A stretch of 64,000 nucleotides of DNA, taken from assembly GCF_051903925.1 (NCBI RefSeq), contig NZ_CP173678.1, forward strand, positions 3,038,001 through 3,102,000, given 5' to 3'. The notes beneath the pieces were generated by a model. That model saw only the letters and a program-made list of their open reading frames with translations. It did no database searches and was not told where the DNA came from. The DNA is from G051903925 sp051903925 (GTDB lineage Bacteria; Pseudomonadota; Alphaproteobacteria; Zavarziniales; Zavarziniaceae). This document shows, in pieces, positions 1 through 10,355 of the stretch (positions are counted from its first letter, which is position 1; the number at the start of each line of letters is the position of its first letter). The position numbers and the translations under genes are program-made.

Positions 1-551
1 CCCTGTGGTCCAGCTACCTGGTGCGCATCTATGCGTGGAAGCTGATCCTGGCGGGCGAGGGCATCGTCAGTTGGGCCGCCCGCAGCACAGGAACCTCCGG
101 CCTGATCGAGGCCCTGCTGGCGGTGCCGGGGATCGGCGGGCCCAGCCTCTCCACGTCCTATGTGGGGACCTTCGTGGTGTTCACCTATGTCTGGCTGCCC
201 TACATGGTGCTGCCGGTCTTTGCAGCACTTGAGCGGGTCCCGGAAAGCGTGATCCAGGCCTCCGGCGACCTGGGCGCGCGGCCGTTCCAGACGTTCCGCC
301 ACGTCATCCTGCCGCTGGCCATGCCGGGCATCGCCGCGGGCTCGATCTTCACCTTTTCCCTGACGCTGGGCGACTACATCATTCCCAACGTGATCGGACC
401 GTCGCGCCCGTTCATCGGCAACATCGTCCTGCTGCAGCAGGGGACTGCCGGCAACGTGCCCTTGGCGGCGGCGCTGTCGGTCGTGCCGATCGCGATCATG
501 GTCGTCTACCTGTGGCTGGCCGGGCGCATGGGGGCATTTCGTGCGCTCTAG
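1..551 (+). CDS. ABC transporter permease, PotB-like (5' end outside window)
   Basis: Inner-membrane subunit of a binding-protein-dependent importer of the spermidine/putrescine type. The reading frame is open from base 3, so the N-terminus lies upstream of the window. The visible part holds several membrane segments and the cytoplasmic EAA loop (SGDLGARPFQTFRHVILPLA followed by MPGI), which contacts the ATPase in MetI-type permeases. Its stop codon overlaps the start of the second permease by 11 bases, so the two are probably made together as a heterodimer. The ATPase and periplasmic binding protein must lie outside the window; the substrate is inferred only from family resemblance. Confidence 0.85.
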   Translation, partial: LWSSYLVRIYAWKLILAGEGIVSWAARSTGTSGLIEALLAVPGIGGPSLSTSYVGTFVVFTYVWLPYMVLPVFAALERVPESVIQASGDLGARPFQTFRHVILPLAMPGIAAGSIFTFSLTLGDYIIPNVIGPSRPFIGNIVLLQQGTAGNVPLAAALSVVPIAIMVVYLWLAGRMGAFRAL

Positions 552-1326
552 CCGGCTGCTGACCATTATGGCCGGTGCCGTGCTGCTGTTCCTGCACCTG
601 CCGCTGCTGCTGATCGTCGTCTATGCCTTCTCGGCGGACACGGCAAGCTATACCTTCCCGCCGCCCGGCTTCACCTTGCAGTGGTTCGCCAAGGCCTGGG
701 AACGGCCCGATATCTGGGCGGCGTTCTCCCTCTCGCTGCAATGCGCGGCGGCGGCGACCGCCATCGCCCTGGTCCTGGGGACGCTGGCGGCGATCGCGGT
801 CGCCCGCTTCGACTGGTTCGGCAAGGAGGCGGTCTCCCTCCTGATCATCCTGCCCATCGCGCTGCCCGGCATCGTCACCGGGATCGCGCTGCGCTCCGCC
901 TTCGCCATCGGCGGCATCGACTTCAGCATCTGGACCGTCGTGATCGGCCACGCCACCTTTTGTGTCGTCACCGTCTACAACAACGCGATCGCCCGGTTGC
1001 GACGCATCGCGGGATCGCAGGTCGAAGCGTCGATGGACCTGGGGGCCAACGGCTTCCAGACCTTTCGCCATGTCCTCCTGCCGCAACTGGGCAGCGCCAT
1101 CCTGGCCGGTGGCATGCTGGCCTTTGCGCTCAGCTTCGACGAGGTGATCGTGACGACGTTCACCGCGGGGCAGCAGACCACGCTGCCGATCTGGATGCTG
1201 GCCGAACTGGTGCGCCCGCGCGACCGGCCGGTGACCAACGTCGTCGCCGTGATCGTGATGGCGGCAACCTTCGTGCCGATCCTGCTTGCCTATCGCCTGA
1301 CCCGGGAAGCGGGCCGCAACGCCTGA
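541..1326 (+). CDS. ABC transporter permease, PotC-like
   Basis: Second membrane subunit of the same importer, 261 residues, which is the usual PotC size. About six hydrophobic segments are visible, and the EAA loop reads MDLGANGFQTFRHVLLPQLG. A GTG at 541 lies inside the end of the preceding permease gene; an ATG at 568 is an alternative start that would avoid the overlap. The C-terminal part includes the FSFDEVIVTTF-like segment (seen here as LSFDEVIVTTF) typical of PotC/PotI permeases. The gene closes the importer operon: the next gene is convergent and starts its stop codon only 8 bases away. Confidence 0.85.
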   Translation: MRSSRLLTIMAGAVLLFLHLPLLLIVVYAFSADTASYTFPPPGFTLQWFAKAWERPDIWAAFSLSLQCAAAATAIALVLGTLAAIAVARFDWFGKEAVSLLIILPIALPGIVTGIALRSAFAIGGIDFSIWTVVIGHATFCVVTVYNNAIARLRRIAGSQVEASMDLGANGFQTFRHVLLPQLGSAILAGGMLAFALSFDEVIVTTFTAGQQTTLPIWMLAELVRPRDRPVTNVVAVIVMAATFVPILLAYRLTREAGRNA

Positions 1327-1334
1327 ACCGTTCT

Positions 1335-4310
1335 TCAGGATCTGTCGAGCAGGCGGCGCAGCTTGCTGGCGATGGCGTCGCGGCCGAACGGCTTGGTGAT
1401 CAGTTCCACCCCCGGATCCAGACGGCCATGGTGGACGATGGCGTTGCGCGTGTAGCCGGTCATGAACAGCACGCGCAGGTCAGGACGCGCCTGCAGGGCG
1501 CGATCGGCCATCTCGCGCCCGTTGAGTGCCCCGGGCAGGACCACGTCCGTCAGCAGCAGCGCGACCTCCGGATGCCGGCCCAGAACCGCCAGCCCGGCTT
1601 CCGCATCGGGGGCGTCGATCACGCGGTAGCCCAGTTCCCTCAGGGTGGCCACAGTCAGCTGACGGACCTCGTCCTCGTCCTCCACCACCAGGATCGTCTC
1701 GCCCTGGCCGCGCGCCACGGGCATGTCGTCCTGGGACCGATGGGGCAGGGAGGGGCCGACACCGGCCGCCCCCTCGTACAGGCGTGGCACATAGAGCTTG
1801 ATGCTGGTGCCTTCGCCAACCTCGCTATAGATGCGGACATGGCCGTGCGACTGGCTGGCAAAGCCATAGACCATCGACAGGCCCAGGCCCGTGCCCTGGC
1901 CCGGCGGCTTGGTCGTATAGAACGGGTCGAACGCGCGCGCCGCCACCTCCGGCGCCATGCCCGAACCGGTATCGGTGATCGCCACCATCACGTACTGCCC
2001 CGGTGCCAGGTCGCGCTGGGACGCGGCATAGGCGTCATCCAGATAGGCATTGGCCGTCTCGATGGTCAGGCGTCCGCCGCCCGGCATCGCGTCGCGCGCA
2101 TTGACGGCCAGGTTCAGGATCGCGTTCTCAAGCTGGTGCGGATCGACGGCGCTGCGCCACAGGCCGCCGGCCAGGACCGTCTCGATCGCGACCGCTTCGC
2201 CAAGCGTCTGGCGCAGCAGGTCCGACATCCCGGTGACCAGGCGGTTGATGTCGACCGTCTCGACCTTCAGCGGCTGCTGGCGGGCGAAGGCCAGCAGGCG
2301 GTGGGTCAGGTTGGCCGCGCGGTCGGCGGCGTACTGAACCGCGTCCAGGTCGCGCTGGGCGGCGGGCCGGCCGCCCTCCGCGTCGCGCCGCATGCGCTCC
2401 AGTCGACCCAGGATGACCTGCAGCATGTTGTTAAAGTCATGCGCGATGCCACCGGTCAGGCTGCCCAAAGCCTCCATCTTCTGGGCCTGGCGCAGCTGCG
2501 CCTCGGCCTTCTCGCGTTCCTTCATCTCGCTGTGCAGCGCCGCCGTCCGCTGCTCGACCAGGACCTCCAGCGTGTCGGCGCTGGCCTTCAGGCGTTCCTC
2601 GTTCTCGCGCAGGCGGGCCTCGACCTCGGCCCGGCGCGCGATCTCGCGCTGGGCATCCTGGAACAGGCGCGCATTGTCCAGCGCGGTGACCACATGGCCG
2701 ACCAGGGCGGCCATCACCGTCTCGTGCCGGTCCTCGAAGCGTGCCGCTTCCGGATGCCCGAACAGCAGGCCGCCCATCGCCTCGCCAGTCCGGGCAACAA
2801 CCGGGATGGCAAGGTAGCTGCGCACGGGCAGATGGCCGGGCGGCATGCCGCCATTGGGCGCGTTCAGGCCGAATCGTGGATCCTGCGTGATGTCATCGGA
2901 CCGGACGATGTGCCGGTCCTGGAAGGTCGGGGCAAAGACGCCCGTCATGCGCGGGGGCGGAAACACCGAGAAGGCCTGGCGCGGAGCGCCCGACAGCGCA
3001 TGCAGGTGCAGGACCACGCCGTCGGGGCCTTCGGCATTGTAGAAGAATGCGCCATAGGCTGCGCCCGTCAGGCTGACGCCCGCATCGGTCACGCTCTGCA
3101 CCAGGCGGTCGACGTCCAGCTCGGCCGCGATCGCGCCGCCCACATCGTTGACGATGCGCAGGCGGCCGGTCTCCTCCCGCAGATGGTTTACCGCCTCGTC
3201 CCGCTCGGCAACCCGGGCCTGGATCGCGCGGCCGGCATCGACCAGCGCGCGCTGGATGATGGTGATCTCGCGCACCGCCGCGGGCTGGGCATGGGGAATG
3301 CCGCCCGCGCCCAGCGTGCGGGCCGCCTGGACCAGGGCGCGGAACGGTTCCGTGATCCGATGAGCCGCGAGCCAGGCCAGCAGGCCGCAGACCAACGTGG
3401 TCCCAAGGGCCGCCAGCACCACGGTCAGGACGAAGCGGTCCAGTGCCGCGCGCACCACCGCGAACGGGACCGATGCACCGCTGCGCCACCCCGCCAGCGC
3501 CGTGCGCTGGAAGGCTGCCGCGACCGGTCGGCCATCCGGCGACAGGCCGACCCAGGTCCCGCTCTCTCCCCTGGTGCTGGCGCGCAGGTCTGCCGAGGCG
3601 AGGCGCCCGGCGCCTTCGGTCAGCCGCGTATGGGCGACGATCAGGTCGGTATTGTCGATCAGGGCGCCCGTCCAGCCTTCGCCAAGTCCGGCCGATTGCA
3701 GGGCGGGCAGCAGCGCCTTGGCCGGCAGGTACATGGCCAGCACCCGCCTGGCGTTCGCCGGTCCCGGAATCGGCGCCGCCAGGACGACATGCGGCACGCT
3801 GCCGCCGGCGCTGTCGGCAGCTGGTGCGACCAGGTCGGATGGGGCCTGCGGCTGACGCGCCAGGGTTGCCGCGATCTGGCTGGGTGTCGGCGGCGCTGGG
3901 CGAAGGCCCGGCAGGCCCGACCAGGTCGCCACGATGCCGGAGTCATCGACCAGGGCGATGGCGACGCCCCGGGTACTGGCGAAATGCTGTGCCTGGGCGC
4001 CGAACGCCACCAGATCGCCGGCGACGATCGATGGGTAGCTGGCCAGCAGGTCCAGCGACGCGATGCGTGAGCCCAGGTCGCGGTCGACCAGGATCGCGAT
4101 CGTCCGCGCCGTCGTCAGCAGGTCGCGGTCGATGTGGTCCAGCTCGGACCGATAGCGCGACCAAGCAAGCCAGGTCGCGAAGCAGAAGGCCGGCAGCAGC
4201 GTCGCCAGGCACAGGATGAAGATCGCCGCGCGCAGGCTCCAGCCGGGAAACTCGCGCTGGCCTTCTGGCCGGGGGGGCTCAGGTCCGTCCGGCTGGGTCA
4301 CACGCGACAT
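1335..4310 (-). CDS. Membrane hybrid histidine kinase (Cache-like, HAMP, GAF, HisKA, HATPase, receiver)
   Basis: About 991 residues. N-terminal membrane helix (near residues 25-45), a periplasmic sensory region of Cache type, a second helix near residues 285-310 followed by a HAMP-like linker, a GAF domain (near 385-530), a coiled coil, a HisKA domain with phosphoacceptor His near residue 625 (GGIAHDFNNMLQVI), a HATPase domain with DTGSGM and GTGLGLSMVYGF boxes, and a C-terminal receiver with phosphoacceptor Asp near 922 (LLLTDVVLPG) and KPF lysine. Start: ATG at 4310 with GGGAAG just upstream; a TTG directly before it is less likely. The HDFNN form of the H box is typical of the hybrid kinases of alpha- and deltaproteobacteria. 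The ligand is unknown. It lies beside an anti-sigma/STAS pair but is not overlapped with it. Confidence 0.9.
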   Translation of the reverse strand: MSRVTQPDGPEPPRPEGQREFPGWSLRAAIFILCLATLLPAFCFATWLAWSRYRSELDHIDRDLLTTARTIAILVDRDLGSRIASLDLLASYPSIVAGDLVAFGAQAQHFASTRGVAIALVDDSGIVATWSGLPGLRPAPPTPSQIAATLARQPQAPSDLVAPAADSAGGSVPHVVLAAPIPGPANARRVLAMYLPAKALLPALQSAGLGEGWTGALIDNTDLIVAHTRLTEGAGRLASADLRASTRGESGTWVGLSPDGRPVAAAFQRTALAGWRSGASVPFAVVRAALDRFVLTVVLAALGTTLVCGLLAWLAAHRITEPFRALVQAARTLGAGGIPHAQPAAVREITIIQRALVDAGRAIQARVAERDEAVNHLREETGRLRIVNDVGGAIAAELDVDRLVQSVTDAGVSLTGAAYGAFFYNAEGPDGVVLHLHALSGAPRQAFSVFPPPRMTGVFAPTFQDRHIVRSDDITQDPRFGLNAPNGGMPPGHLPVRSYLAIPVVARTGEAMGGLLFGHPEAARFEDRHETVMAALVGHVVTALDNARLFQDAQREIARRAEVEARLRENEERLKASADTLEVLVEQRTAALHSEMKEREKAEAQLRQAQKMEALGSLTGGIAHDFNNMLQVILGRLERMRRDAEGGRPAAQRDLDAVQYAADRAANLTHRLLAFARQQPLKVETVDINRLVTGMSDLLRQTLGEAVAIETVLAGGLWRSAVDPHQLENAILNLAVNARDAMPGGGRLTIETANAYLDDAYAASQRDLAPGQYVMVAITDTGSGMAPEVAARAFDPFYTTKPPGQGTGLGLSMVYGFASQSHGHVRIYSEVGEGTSIKLYVPRLYEGAAGVGPSLPHRSQDDMPVARGQGETILVVEDEDEVRQLTVATLRELGYRVIDAPDAEAGLAVLGRHPEVALLLTDVVLPGALNGREMADRALQARPDLRVLFMTGYTRNAIVHHGRLDPGVELITKPFGRDAIASKLRRLLDRS

Positions 4311-4496
4311 CAACTTCCCATTCAGCCCGCCGACTGTCGCAGCCGGGGCGGGTCAAGCCAGCCTTGGGTCGGAGCAGGCGCTGCTGCCCGGACGCCACGG
4401 CTTGCTCAGTCTACATGCGCAAATCCTGATGCTTGAAGCCCGCATTCATGACGCACGGTGTACGATTTGTCGCGGGTCCGGCTGGTGCGGTCGCGG

Positions 4497-4832
4497 TCAG
4501 GCGACGGCGGCCAGGGCCTCCTCGCGGGTCTTCCGGATCGTCAGGATCTTGTCGAAGCCGCTGATCGAGAAGACTTCCTGGATATTGGGCGACAGCGCGC
4601 ACAGCGCCAGCTTGCCCGACTTGCCCTTGACCCGCTTGGCCCCCATCAGCACGACGCGCAGGCCGGCGCTGGAGACATAGGCAAGGCCAGCAAAGTCGAG
4701 CACGATGCGCGCGGAGCCTTCGTCGATCGTCGCAAACAGCTTCTTTTCCAGGTCGCCGCAGGTATTGCCGTCCAGGCGGCCTTCGACGCCCAGGATCGTC
4801 GCGTCCCCCTGCTTTGATTCGGAGATGTTCAT
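4497..4832 (-). CDS. STAS-domain anti-sigma factor antagonist
   Basis: 111 residues, a single STAS domain of the SpoIIAA/RsbV type. The phosphorylatable serine loop is seen in GLAYVSSAGLRVVLMGAKRV (SSAGL). In this family the unphosphorylated antagonist sequesters the kinase/anti-sigma partner. The ATG overlaps the TGA of the upstream partner kinase as ATGA, so the two are translationally coupled. A PP2C phosphatase that could dephosphorylate it is encoded far away in the same window at 32526-33698; that pairing is only a guess. Confidence 0.9.
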   Translation of the reverse strand: MNISESKQGDATILGVEGRLDGNTCGDLEKKLFATIDEGSARIVLDFAGLAYVSSAGLRVVLMGAKRVKGKSGKLALCALSPNIQEVFSISGFDKILTIRKTREEALAAVA

Positions 4833-5269
4833 TCCTGCCTCGTGGTCGTGTCCGAACCCCGTCCGGGGCGAAGAGAGCGGCGGAGCGTCAACACGTTGTG
4901 GTCGCCATCGCGGCGATAGGCGACCGTGTCCATCATCTCCCGCATGAAGTGGAGGCCCAGGCCACCGATCTTCCGGTCGTCCAGGCTGCTGTCGGTGTCG
5001 GCCGGGGGCGCGTCCAACGGATCGAACGGCACACCGGAGTCGGTGACCTGAACCTCGATCTGGTCATCGGCAAGGGACAGCAGGACGTGCACGTCGCCCC
5101 GACCCGCGCCGTAATTCAGCACGTTGGTCAGCCATTCGTCGAGCACGAGATTGACCTGGTAGACGGCGTCGGCTGGCACGTCCCTGGCCTCAAGGTACTG
5201 CTCGATCCGGGGGGCGAGCGCGGGAATCTCTGCTGGCTCCCTCAGCCGGTATTCGACCCGCGCCTCCAT
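4829..5269 (-). CDS. Anti-sigma factor / serine kinase, RsbW-SpoIIAB type ATPase
   Basis: 146 residues from the ATG at 5269; a TTG 24 bases upstream is the alternative start. GHKL ATPase fold: N box in VLDEWLTNVLNYG, G1 in VTDSGVPFDP, G2 in GGLGLHFMREMMD. Members phosphorylate the serine of a STAS antagonist and bind a sigma factor or another output protein. No sigma factor gene lies next to it, so the output may be something other than transcription. First gene of a two-gene unit with the STAS protein; divergent from the PAS-GGDEF gene across a 139-base spacer. Confidence 0.88.
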   Translation of the reverse strand: MEARVEYRLREPAEIPALAPRIEQYLEARDVPADAVYQVNLVLDEWLTNVLNYGAGRGDVHVLLSLADDQIEVQVTDSGVPFDPLDAPPADTDSSLDDRKIGGLGLHFMREMMDTVAYRRDGDHNVLTLRRSLRPGRGSDTTTRQE

Positions 5270-5321
5270 CAATGGGCTGATCCCCCAGGTCAATCTGTGT
5301 CTTTGTATGCCTAAACCGGAA

Positions 5322-5334
5322 AGACTTAAAGTCT
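5322..5334. promoter_or_regulatory. Palindrome in divergent promoter region
   Basis: AGACTT-A-AAGTCT is a perfect 13-base inverted repeat midway between the anti-sigma gene (minus) and the PAS-GGDEF gene (plus). A related half, GGAAGTCTGGC, follows about 20 bases downstream. Position and symmetry suggest an operator. No regulator can be assigned. Confidence 0.35.
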
Positions 5335-5408
5335 GGTAGCAGGCTGCGGGCGGAAGTCTGGCTTTGCGCGGCCATCATTCGTAGGATGACGCTCACCAGG
5401 GGGGTGTC

Positions 5409-6470
5409 GTGGTGGATCCAGGCGCCGGGGTCGACGCGGTCGTCTACCGGAACATCTTGCAGTACATGGAGGGCGGGGTCGTCACCATCGACCTTGAAGG
5501 CACGGTCACGACCTTCAACCCGGGGGCGGAGCGATTGTGCGCATTGTCCGCCTCGGAAATCCTGGGCAAGCCGTTCGCCGCGACCTTTCTGGAGCGGGAG
5601 GGGACGGACGCCTTCGTGCAGGCGGTTCTGGACGCCATCTATGAGCGGGACTCGACGCATAGCTGCGACGTGACCTATGGCCTGGGCGGCGACGTCCGCC
5701 ACCTCTCGGTCACGACGTCGTTCCTGTGGGACTGGGACGCGGTGCAGCGCCGGCCGCAGCGCCGGGGCGTGATCGCCCTGTTCACCGACATCTCTGACCG
5801 CAAGCGCGCGGAACACTCGCTGCGCAACATGAACGAGGAACTGGAACGCCGCGTCCTGGAGCGGACGGAAGAGATCCGCCGCGTGAACGAGGACCTGCGC
5901 GCCGAGGTGGCCGAGCGCCGCCGCGCGCAGGAGGCGCTGTCGCACCTCGCCAAGCATGATTCGCTGACGGGCCTTGCCAACCGTGTGCTGTTCGAGGACC
6001 GGCTGCGCCTGGCGCTTGCCCGCAGCCGGCGGCAGAGCGGCTCGCTCGCCCTGCTCTACCTGGACCTGGACGGGTTCAAGGGAGTGAACGACAGCCAGGG
6101 CCATGCATTTGGCGACTTCCTGCTGGCGGAGGTTGCGCGCCGGCTGGAACGCTGCGTGCGCGAGGTCGACCTGGTGGCGCGCCTGGGCGGCGACGAGTTC
6201 GCCGCCATCCTGGAGAACGTGCGGACCGAGGGCGAGATCATGGCCGTGGTCCAGCGCATCATGGCGGCCCTGGGAGATCCGTTCGTCAATGACGAGGGCC
6301 GCTCGGGCCAGGTGGGGGTCAGTGTCGGGATCGCGCCGCATCCCGCGGCTGGCGATGACATGCCGGCCCTGATCCGCGCCGCCGACGTCGCGATGTACAC
6401 GGCCAAGCGCGCGGGCAAGGGCCAGTACAGGTTCTATTCACCCCATATGGCGCAGGATCGGGTCGACTAG
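5409..6470 (+). CDS. PAS-GGDEF diguanylate cyclase
   Basis: 353 residues, soluble. An N-terminal PAS domain (about residues 10-130, ending in the PAC-like ALFTDISDRKRAE) is followed by a coiled coil (about 130-180) and a GGDEF domain (about 185-350). The catalytic loop is intact (LGGDEF), and an inhibitory I-site RxxD (REVD) precedes it by five residues, so it should make c-di-GMP and be product-inhibited. GTG start at 5409 with an AGGGGGG stretch about 6 bases upstream. It is divergent from the anti-sigma kinase; the next gene, a nucleotide cyclase, starts 42 bases after its stop and may be in the same transcript. Confidence 0.9.
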   Translation: MVDPGAGVDAVVYRNILQYMEGGVVTIDLEGTVTTFNPGAERLCALSASEILGKPFAATFLEREGTDAFVQAVLDAIYERDSTHSCDVTYGLGGDVRHLSVTTSFLWDWDAVQRRPQRRGVIALFTDISDRKRAEHSLRNMNEELERRVLERTEEIRRVNEDLRAEVAERRRAQEALSHLAKHDSLTGLANRVLFEDRLRLALARSRRQSGSLALLYLDLDGFKGVNDSQGHAFGDFLLAEVARRLERCVREVDLVARLGGDEFAAILENVRTEGEIMAVVQRIMAALGDPFVNDEGRSGQVGVSVGIAPHPAAGDDMPALIRAADVAMYTAKRAGKGQYRFYSPHMAQDRVD

Positions 6471-6512
6471 GTCCGTCGGCAGGACGGCAGCAGGACGGGT
6501 CAGGACGGACGC

Positions 6513-8582
6513 ATGGCGGAGACAGCGGAAGAAGCGGGCGGCCTGGCGCAGTTCGAGCAGCGGGTCTCGGCCCTGCTCGACGGGGGCGAGACGTTCCTGG
6601 CGCAGGACGTGGCGGCGCAGGGGCTGCAGCGCTTCCCCAACAGCGACCGGTTGCGCGTGCTGAGCGCGCTGGCGCTGATGCGCACGGGTGCTGCCACCGA
6701 CGCGCTGCGGACGCTGGACCCCGTGCTGAAGGACCTGATCCTGGACGAGGCGCCGTTCCGGCGCGCGCTCTCCGCCCTGCGCAAGGCGCTGCACAATGTC
6801 GACCTGAAGGGTGTGCCCACGCGCCAGGCCCTGGTCGCGATCGGCGAACTGGCCGATGCCCTGGACGGGGTCAAGGGCAAGACGGTCCTGACCAGCGCCG
6901 GCGACCCCGCCCTGCTCGACCTGCTGGGCGAACTCTATGGCGAGGCCTGGCGCCACACCGGCGACAACCGGTCGCTTGGCCTGTCGCGCCAGCTTTACGC
7001 CGCGGCGTTCGAGGCCGGGCGCGGCCGCCGCGCCGGGGCCAACGCTGCGGCCGCCGCCTGGGTCGAGGGCGACATGCGCCAGGCCGTGCGCATCGCGCGC
7101 AAGGTGCTGGAGACGCCGGCGGGTGGCCTGGACGATGCGTTCTGGCTGCGCGCGTCGACCGCGATCGCGCACCTGATCCTGGGCGATGCGGACGCTGCGG
7201 AGCACGACCTGGTCGCGGCGCGCGACGTGGCGGGGCAACTGGAGCGGGTCGTGCCCGCCCTGCGCCAGGTGCGCCTGCTGAAGTCGCGCGGGGTGGAGGT
7301 TCCGCAGGCCGTCTTGACCGCCCTGGCGCCGCCTCAGGTCGTCGTCTTCACCGGCCACATGCTGGATCGCGCCGGGCAGGACGGCGTGCGCTTTCCGGCA
7401 GGACTGGAGGAGGCACTGCGCAAGGCGATCGACGAGCGGCTGGACGCGATGAACGTCCAGATCGGCTATTCGTCCGCCGCCTGCGGCTCGGACCTGCTGT
7501 TCATCGAGGCGATGCTGGAGCGTGGCGGGGAGGTCAACATCATCCTGCCCTGTGCCACCGAGGATTTCGTGAGGGCCAATGTGGCCCATGGTGGTGCGCG
7601 CTGGGAAATGCGCTTCCGCAACGCGTTGCGCCTGGCGCATTCCGTGAACTATGCGACGACCGAGCCCTCGCTCGGCCACGAATCGCTCTATCGGTTCACC
7701 AACCAGATGCTGCATGGCTTGGCCACGCTGCGGGCCCAGTTCCTTGAGACGCGACCCTATCTGCTGGCCGTGTGGGACATGAGCGAGGGCTCGCTGGTGG
7801 GGGGTGCCGCCGACTTCATCGACCAGTGGGCCGACATCGCCAAGCTGTCGATCATCGACCTGGACACGCTGCTGGAAGAGCATCCGGAGGCCCTGGAAGG
7901 ACCGGCCCCGGTCGAGACCCACGCCATCGCCCGGGCCGAGCCGGAGCGGGTGATCCGCGCCATGCTGTTCGCCGACCTGGTGAACTACAGCAAGCTGCGC
8001 GAAGAGAGCATGCCCGCCTACCTGCGCTTCCTGGACCGCCTCCAGGCCTTCCTGGCGGAGGGCGGGCTGAAGCCGGAGGCGATCAATACCTGGGGCGACG
8101 CGATCTTCGCCGTGATGGCCACGGCGCGCGACCTTGTCCAGTTCTCGCTGCGGCTGAAGCAGGGCGTGATCGAACTGGGCAACCGGGAGGAGGGGTTCGA
8201 GGTCCCGCTGAACGTGCGCATCTCGCTCCACGCGGGACCCGTGTTCCCCGGCCTGGATGCCTTTCGCGGAACGCCCAACTTCTATGGCGCGCACATCAAC
8301 CGCGCGGCGCGGCTGGAGCCGGTCACGGTGCCCGGCCACATCTATGCGACCCAGTCCTTCGTGGCATTGCTGACGGCCGAGGAGAGTGCCGTCCGCAACG
8401 CGGCGGAGGCGGAGGGGCGGGACTGGTCGTCGGGCGTGGTCTGCGAATATGTCGGCGTGCTGACGCTGGCCAAGAATTTCGGGCGCGAACCCGCCTATCA
8501 CATCCGCGAGGCGACCAAGGCCCCGCCGGCCGGAAACGGCGTCCGCCTGACGCGCTCGAAGCGGAAGAAGACCAGCGACTGA
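6513..8582 (+). CDS. Class III adenylate/guanylate cyclase with TPR-like and SLOG-like regions
   Basis: 689 residues. About 1-265 is a helical repeat-like region; TRAFs-binding-like architecture is possible. About 270-375 carries VVVFTGHMLDRAGQDGVRFP, then a GYSSAACGSDLLFIEAML segment and NIILP..EDFV, an alpha/beta pattern resembling the nucleotide-binding SLOG/LOG-like Rossmann folds. The C-terminus (from about 480) is a class III cyclase catalytic domain: metal Asp in MLFADLVNYS, second acidic residue in INTWGDAIFAV, and the substrate loop INRAARLEPV. Probably makes cAMP or cGMP in the cytoplasm. ATG at 6513 with AGGA upstream. Whether the central domain binds a nucleotide or ligand is not known. 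Confidence 0.85.
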   Translation: MAETAEEAGGLAQFEQRVSALLDGGETFLAQDVAAQGLQRFPNSDRLRVLSALALMRTGAATDALRTLDPVLKDLILDEAPFRRALSALRKALHNVDLKGVPTRQALVAIGELADALDGVKGKTVLTSAGDPALLDLLGELYGEAWRHTGDNRSLGLSRQLYAAAFEAGRGRRAGANAAAAAWVEGDMRQAVRIARKVLETPAGGLDDAFWLRASTAIAHLILGDADAAEHDLVAARDVAGQLERVVPALRQVRLLKSRGVEVPQAVLTALAPPQVVVFTGHMLDRAGQDGVRFPAGLEEALRKAIDERLDAMNVQIGYSSAACGSDLLFIEAMLERGGEVNIILPCATEDFVRANVAHGGARWEMRFRNALRLAHSVNYATTEPSLGHESLYRFTNQMLHGLATLRAQFLETRPYLLAVWDMSEGSLVGGAADFIDQWADIAKLSIIDLDTLLEEHPEALEGPAPVETHAIARAEPERVIRAMLFADLVNYSKLREESMPAYLRFLDRLQAFLAEGGLKPEAINTWGDAIFAVMATARDLVQFSLRLKQGVIELGNREEGFEVPLNVRISLHAGPVFPGLDAFRGTPNFYGAHINRAARLEPVTVPGHIYATQSFVALLTAEESAVRNAAEAEGRDWSSGVVCEYVGVLTLAKNFGREPAYHIREATKAPPAGNGVRLTRSKRKKTSD

Positions 8583-8628
8583 GACGGGACAGGACCGGGG
8601 CCGGCAGTCTCCAAAACCCATTCGGCCA

Positions 8629-8729
8629 CCTCATCCTGAGGAGGCCGAAGGCGGTCTCGAAGGATGGGCAGCCTTGCGCTGGCGGCCCATCCTTCGAGAC
8701 GGCGGCCGAGCCGCCTCCTCAGGATGAGG
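8629..8729. repeat. REP-like long palindrome, full copy (also a likely bidirectional terminator)
   Basis: Two arms of about 45 bases, containing CTCATCCTGAGGAG and GTCTCGAAGGATGGGC and their reverse complements, form a long hairpin between two convergent genes. Pieces of the same sequence recur at 16270-16312 and 63538-63609, so this is a dispersed repeat family rather than a chance stem. It lies 46 bases after the cyclase stop and 12 bases from the aldehyde dehydrogenase stop. Confidence 0.8.
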
Positions 8730-8741
8730 TTGTCCTATTGG

Positions 8742-10259
<1,518 letters not shown>

Positions 10260-10355
10260 GATCCTGCCTCCTCGCGATGGGTGGAAGGCTAGTCGAGTTT
10301 TCGGCCGCCCGCACCAGCGCCGACAGTGTTCGCCGCTTTGAGGCGGCTCAAGGCA

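Noticed and set aside
681..4070. A 1129-codon open frame on the plus strand opposite the hybrid kinase
   Set aside because: It is the antisense of a gene with clear domains; its translation is Arg/Gly/Pro-rich with no known motif, as expected for a high-GC shadow frame.
8629..8729. Insertion-sequence inverted repeat or CRISPR repeat
   Set aside because: No transposase frame and no direct-repeat spacing; it is one palindrome with relatives elsewhere, better explained as a REP-like element.
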